Shown here: one piece after another, positions 60,443 through 64,000 of the stretch
Layout: each line of letters opens with the position of its first letter
How positions within the stretch are numbered: the stretch's first letter is position 1
From: Phallus indusiatus
Lineage: Eukaryota > Basidiomycota > Agaricomycetes > Phallales > Phallaceae
NCBI GenBank assembly: GCA_027605045.1
Contig: JAQFWX010000014.1
Span: 927,391 to 991,390 of the forward strand
Length of the DNA stretch: 64,000 nucleotides
Direction of reading: 5' to 3'
Made by a program: the position numbers and the translations under genes
Notes under the pieces: generated by a model
What the model was told of the DNA's origin: nothing
The model's input: the letters and a program-made list of their open reading frames with translations, nothing else
Database searches by the model: none

Positions 60443-61933
60443 AAGTGTCGAAACTCTATATGAGGAGTCAGCCTAGAATTATGTTGAGTTTTTTGTCATA
60501 GTTAATACAATGGGCAGTGGCAAAGTGACACGTCGACGTTTAGCCAAGTTGTTGATCTCAGAATAGAATAGGTTTTCCCACTATTGAATTAATGACGACA
60601 CCTGACAAGATACCGGGAGTAATTACACATCGATGTTCTGAGGTGCCATTTGAGCAAGAATGTGAAAACTAAGCGAGATAAGAATGCCATCACATCATCC
60701 GAGGGCCGCATCAGTGTGTCATCGTGTAATTGTATTTTGTATAACTGATTAGTAGGCTCGGAGAACGATTACTCACACGTCCCAATTCAGAAGAACACGC
60801 GCAGTGACTATATAGTGATTAGGCGACCGTTGTTCTAGGCTGCTCCCAACAGCTAACAAAAATGCTTTTTGAATAAATCCAGTCGAATTCCCGTTCTAAC
60901 TATGAAGGGACCGATCCTGAGATGTATGATTCCCTCCGATCCGGCGTGCCTTTCACTGTTCGTCGTTGAGTTTCTCATAACAGGTAATTCTTTGAACGGT
61001 TTAGAATTAACTTGACGTTTCAGTTAATCAATCACAGAACGTTTGGGATCCCGGCGTAGTACCAGGAACAATTGAATAAGATCAAAGATACAAGTACAAA
61101 CAAAGACAAAGGGAACCATAAATGAAAGGTATCAAACGTTTCTCATCTCCAGGAGAGACGTATCCACGTAAAGGTTGTTTAGAAAGAGGTGTTCATTGAC
61201 AGCACTGACTGCGAGTAGACAATTAGACTTTGTCCCCTCATCGCATCGCATCAATTTATAACTCCTAAAACATTTGGCGGTTGGTATCCGACAGGATATA
61301 TGCATCTCATTCTCAACCCATAGTTGGGAACAAGATTTCCATGGTTTCTTTTATCGCTCTTTCAAGTCAAAGGCAGCACCCGCGAGAGAAACCAACGGCC
61401 GTGTCGGCTATATCGAGATTACCTATCAACATATTGGCACTGGTTTCAGACCAGTGATATCAATTCGAAGCACATCTCGCGGTCCGGAAGTCCCCAGCAC
61501 TTCTATATTGCAAGATGCGCTCCATGGATGGCATTCAGTAACTGAGGGCCCGGTCGCAACTAAACGAGCCACAACATTTTCCCATGAATTTTTGATCACT
61601 CCACAACTAGTGCAGTGACAATCAAACCTCTCGCAAAATAATACAAAATTTTTCTAACACTAACGACATCAGAAGTCAGGGTTGGTGTTGATATAATTCA
61701 GATCAGTGTCAATTCTCAAGGTCATTGAACAGAGGTGTTTTACTGATAATTGTGCGATGTTCGGCGAAGACGTTCCTTGAAAGCCTAACGTTTAGGCTTG
61801 AGACTCACAACCAGAAATTCGGCCTTCACTATTCAATCGCGGGATATTTAATCCACCAGTCTCGGCCTGTCTCAATTCAAGATACTGGCACATTCTTCAG
61901 TTTTTTGGTGACATATCTGTACCCCAATCGAGA
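60443..61933. other. Intergenic between array copies 3 and 4
   Basis: 1.5 kb. A plus-strand frame at 61274-61618 (114 codons) is the longest, but it has no recognisable family and no supporting context. Nothing else is seen. Confidence 0.4.
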
Positions 61934-63665
61934 ATGAATAACAATACCACCAATGCTACTAGCAACGAGATGCTTGTTATAATCCAAGAAGCATATTTCA
62001 GGTGAGTCGCTTTCCCGGATGTACAGTGTTTATTTGACCATAAGAGATATTAGCGACGTCTACGAGTTCAGCGTTGTCAGCGCTCTCGGTGAGTTCTATC
62101 CGAAAACTGGTAATTATTTCAATGATGAAGATGATACCGCAGCATTCGTTGTTTATGCTACAATGCTAAACATACCACGAGAAGCGGAGTATATTTGGTT
62201 ATCACCCAAACCGCTCAGTCTCGCAACTTTATTTTATGCTCTTACGAGATATGGAACATTAATGGGTCAAATACTTCAATTTTGGTTGTCGTGTATTCCA
62301 GTAAGGCAAAAAAATTTGAATACCCACTAACAGACAACATTATATAACCATTCCTTCCTTCCTTGCAGGCGGGAGGGTAAGAAGATATCGTTAGCATATA
62401 AATGAAAACTTAAAAAGAGTAGAAGTTTATGCAATGTCCTAACGGACGCAGAATATGCTACTATCATTGTGACAGTTATTGGCACCCAAGGTTAGTGTGA
62501 CATGTAGTTCAAGGATATGATTTGACATCTTCCAAATAAGGTATAACAGTCATTCGAGTATATGCATTGTGTCAAGGAAATAAGGTCATACTCTGGGCTT
62601 TGATCTTCCTTTCAACGGGATACATTATCGCAAGCATTTGCTGTGAGAATCATTGTGCACTAGTATATTACTATGGTCGTTTAATTTCTAATTGTTTAGC
62701 TGATGTAATATTTGGTGGATGTTTCCTGACAAGGTTGGTAATTTGACCTTATTCCGGTTTGACCCTCAAAGTTTTTCCAGTCAGACTACTAGTGGTGGTG
62801 AATTACAAGAGAAAGTGTGCTCACGTAATATTATACTAACAATAATTTTTCAGCTACATTTGACATGCTAACCGCTGCCGAAGATATTTTAATCATTGTA
62901 ATGGAATCAGTTGTCTTTAGTGTTTGCTTGTGGAATGTTTGGGGTATATACAAGCTGAAGAGCGAAACTGGCATTCGAAACAGAAATGACCTTGTTTCTA
63001 TAATACGTAGACAAGGTAGGTTCCAACCATATCCTTGTTACAGCCTTTTTCGAATGAAATTTGTAGTTCTATCGCAGTTTTGGTAGGTCTGAGCAACGCT
63101 GAAACACGTTTGTTGATTTCTCTTCTCGCCTTCCAAAAGCTTTTCGATTTTTTCTGTCGGCGCTCTTGCGATCGCCAGTCTAGTAAATATGCAAATTCTG
63201 ATCATCTTTTCCGAAATTAATCTTATTCTCTAGATTGGATTAAATAACGTGAGGACTTTTTTTTTGAACAACAAGACCCAGTAGTGCAGCTTCAAATTCA
63301 AATTCACATATACCACATTAGGATGTAGTAACTATTCTAGGCACCTTTCAACAAAAGTACGGTATCCCTTTATTTCAAGGCCATCGTATTTACCTTCGAA
63401 TTATAGTTTAATTGGAATCATGATCGCCAATTTTACCTTAGATCTCCGTCAACAAAATGCGGCATTCATCAACGCTAGAAATATAACATTACCATCTCTT
63501 CACTTTCGAAGCGTGCTGGATTATATGCACCAATCCATTGTGGTGGAGATGAGCGATCATGAAAACGATGCTATGGGGCCGGTCATGGAAGGAGGTGACG
63601 GTGGCCATGATTCCGTGTTAATGGGATTCCCCGAAGTTGAGTTAAGGCACGAAGAGTCGGCTTAG
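61934..63665 (+). CDS. DUF6533-like seven-helix membrane protein, copy 4 (array)
   Basis: Starts MNNNTTNATSNEMLVIIQEA, very like copy 1. Splicing out the 54-bp intron near 62090-62142 gives VVSALAFVVYATMLNIPREAEYIW, then FYALTRYGTLMGQ. That intron is a multiple of three with no stop, so it can be read through. The 8-nt microexon is at 62369-62376, joined to an exon starting TTTATGCAATG. Later motifs are VIRVYALCQGNKV, WNVWGIYKLKSETGIR and, in the last exon, ANFTLDLRQQNA and YMHQSIVVEMSDHE before an acidic tail. It appears intact. Confidence 0.76.
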
Positions 63666-64000
63666 GATATTATATCGCGCTCGCTTTGGCATGCTGTCTC
63701 GACTTCTATTGATAAATCTACATAGAAAGAATGTATTTTTCTACCGTATGTTCCAATCGATCACATTCAAGTTGTTGCGGCTTGCCTGCGTGTTAACAAA
63801 CGTAATAGTAAGCCTAAGGAATAGTGCATTGGCTTACCCAACTAATAAATAAGACGTGTCATCTCAAATTCAAATTTGAGTTACCAGCTGTATTTCCGGC
63901 CTCTGGCAGCCAGTGGTCAGTTGACTGGTCTTCACGTAATGGCACTGGTGAAACTTAAGTTCTCAGTGAATGGGGTCCTGGAGTCAATATAATCAATTAA
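63666..64000. other. Right edge, downstream of the array
   Basis: 335 bp of 3' flank. It contains a small palindrome, CAAATTCAAATTTG, near 63870. No gene is seen. Confidence 0.4.

Overview
The window looks like nuclear DNA of a filamentous basidiomycete, most likely an Agaricomycete. The genes are cut by many short introns (about 45-70 bp, GT-AG). Several families are typical of that class: DUF6533-type seven-helix membrane proteins, berberine-bridge-like secreted flavin oxidases, a protoilludene-type sesquiterpene synthase, and a tyrosine-recombinase/C2H2 protein. Gene models were built by hand from splice sites and reading phase. Where the exon lengths were added up, the sum divides by three.

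Left third (1-26 kb). In order: the 3' end of a GH37 trehalase; a DUF6533-like receptor-type protein; a secreted FAD-linked oxidase; a second, divergent seven-helix protein; the mitofusin FZO1; a second FAD-linked oxidase on the opposite strand. The two oxidases are paralogues with the same nine-exon layout, including a 15-nt microexon. A 350-bp piece of the 3' flank of the first oxidase is duplicated just upstream of FZO1. Next comes a gene-poor stretch (16.9-26.4 kb) with one recognisable gene, a complete five-exon sesquiterpene synthase, and two solo LTRs, each with an exact 5-bp target duplication.

Middle (26-47 kb). A long disordered Ser-rich protein ending in membrane helices, a secreted GH29 alpha-L-fucosidase, and the splicing factor RBM25/Snu71 are ordinary resident genes. 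Then follows a transposon-like zone (36.9-45.2 kb). It holds a large gene joining a DUF3435-like tyrosine-recombinase core to a series of C2H2-like zinc fingers, a broken second copy of it, a fold-back MITE, an element with inverted-repeat arms, and a possible long LTR.

Right (45-64 kb). A Ser/Thr-rich single-pass membrane protein, a secreted polyamine-oxidase-like flavoprotein, a Zn2Cys6 transcription factor, and a tandem array of three DUF6533-like genes related to the one at 3 kb. All four of these share a tiny 8- or 14-nt microexon.

The oxidases, the terpene synthase and perhaps the zinc-cluster regulator could form a loose secondary-metabolism neighbourhood. No P450 is seen and the genes are far apart, so this is only a suggestion. 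No convincing tRNA, rRNA or CRISPR was seen.
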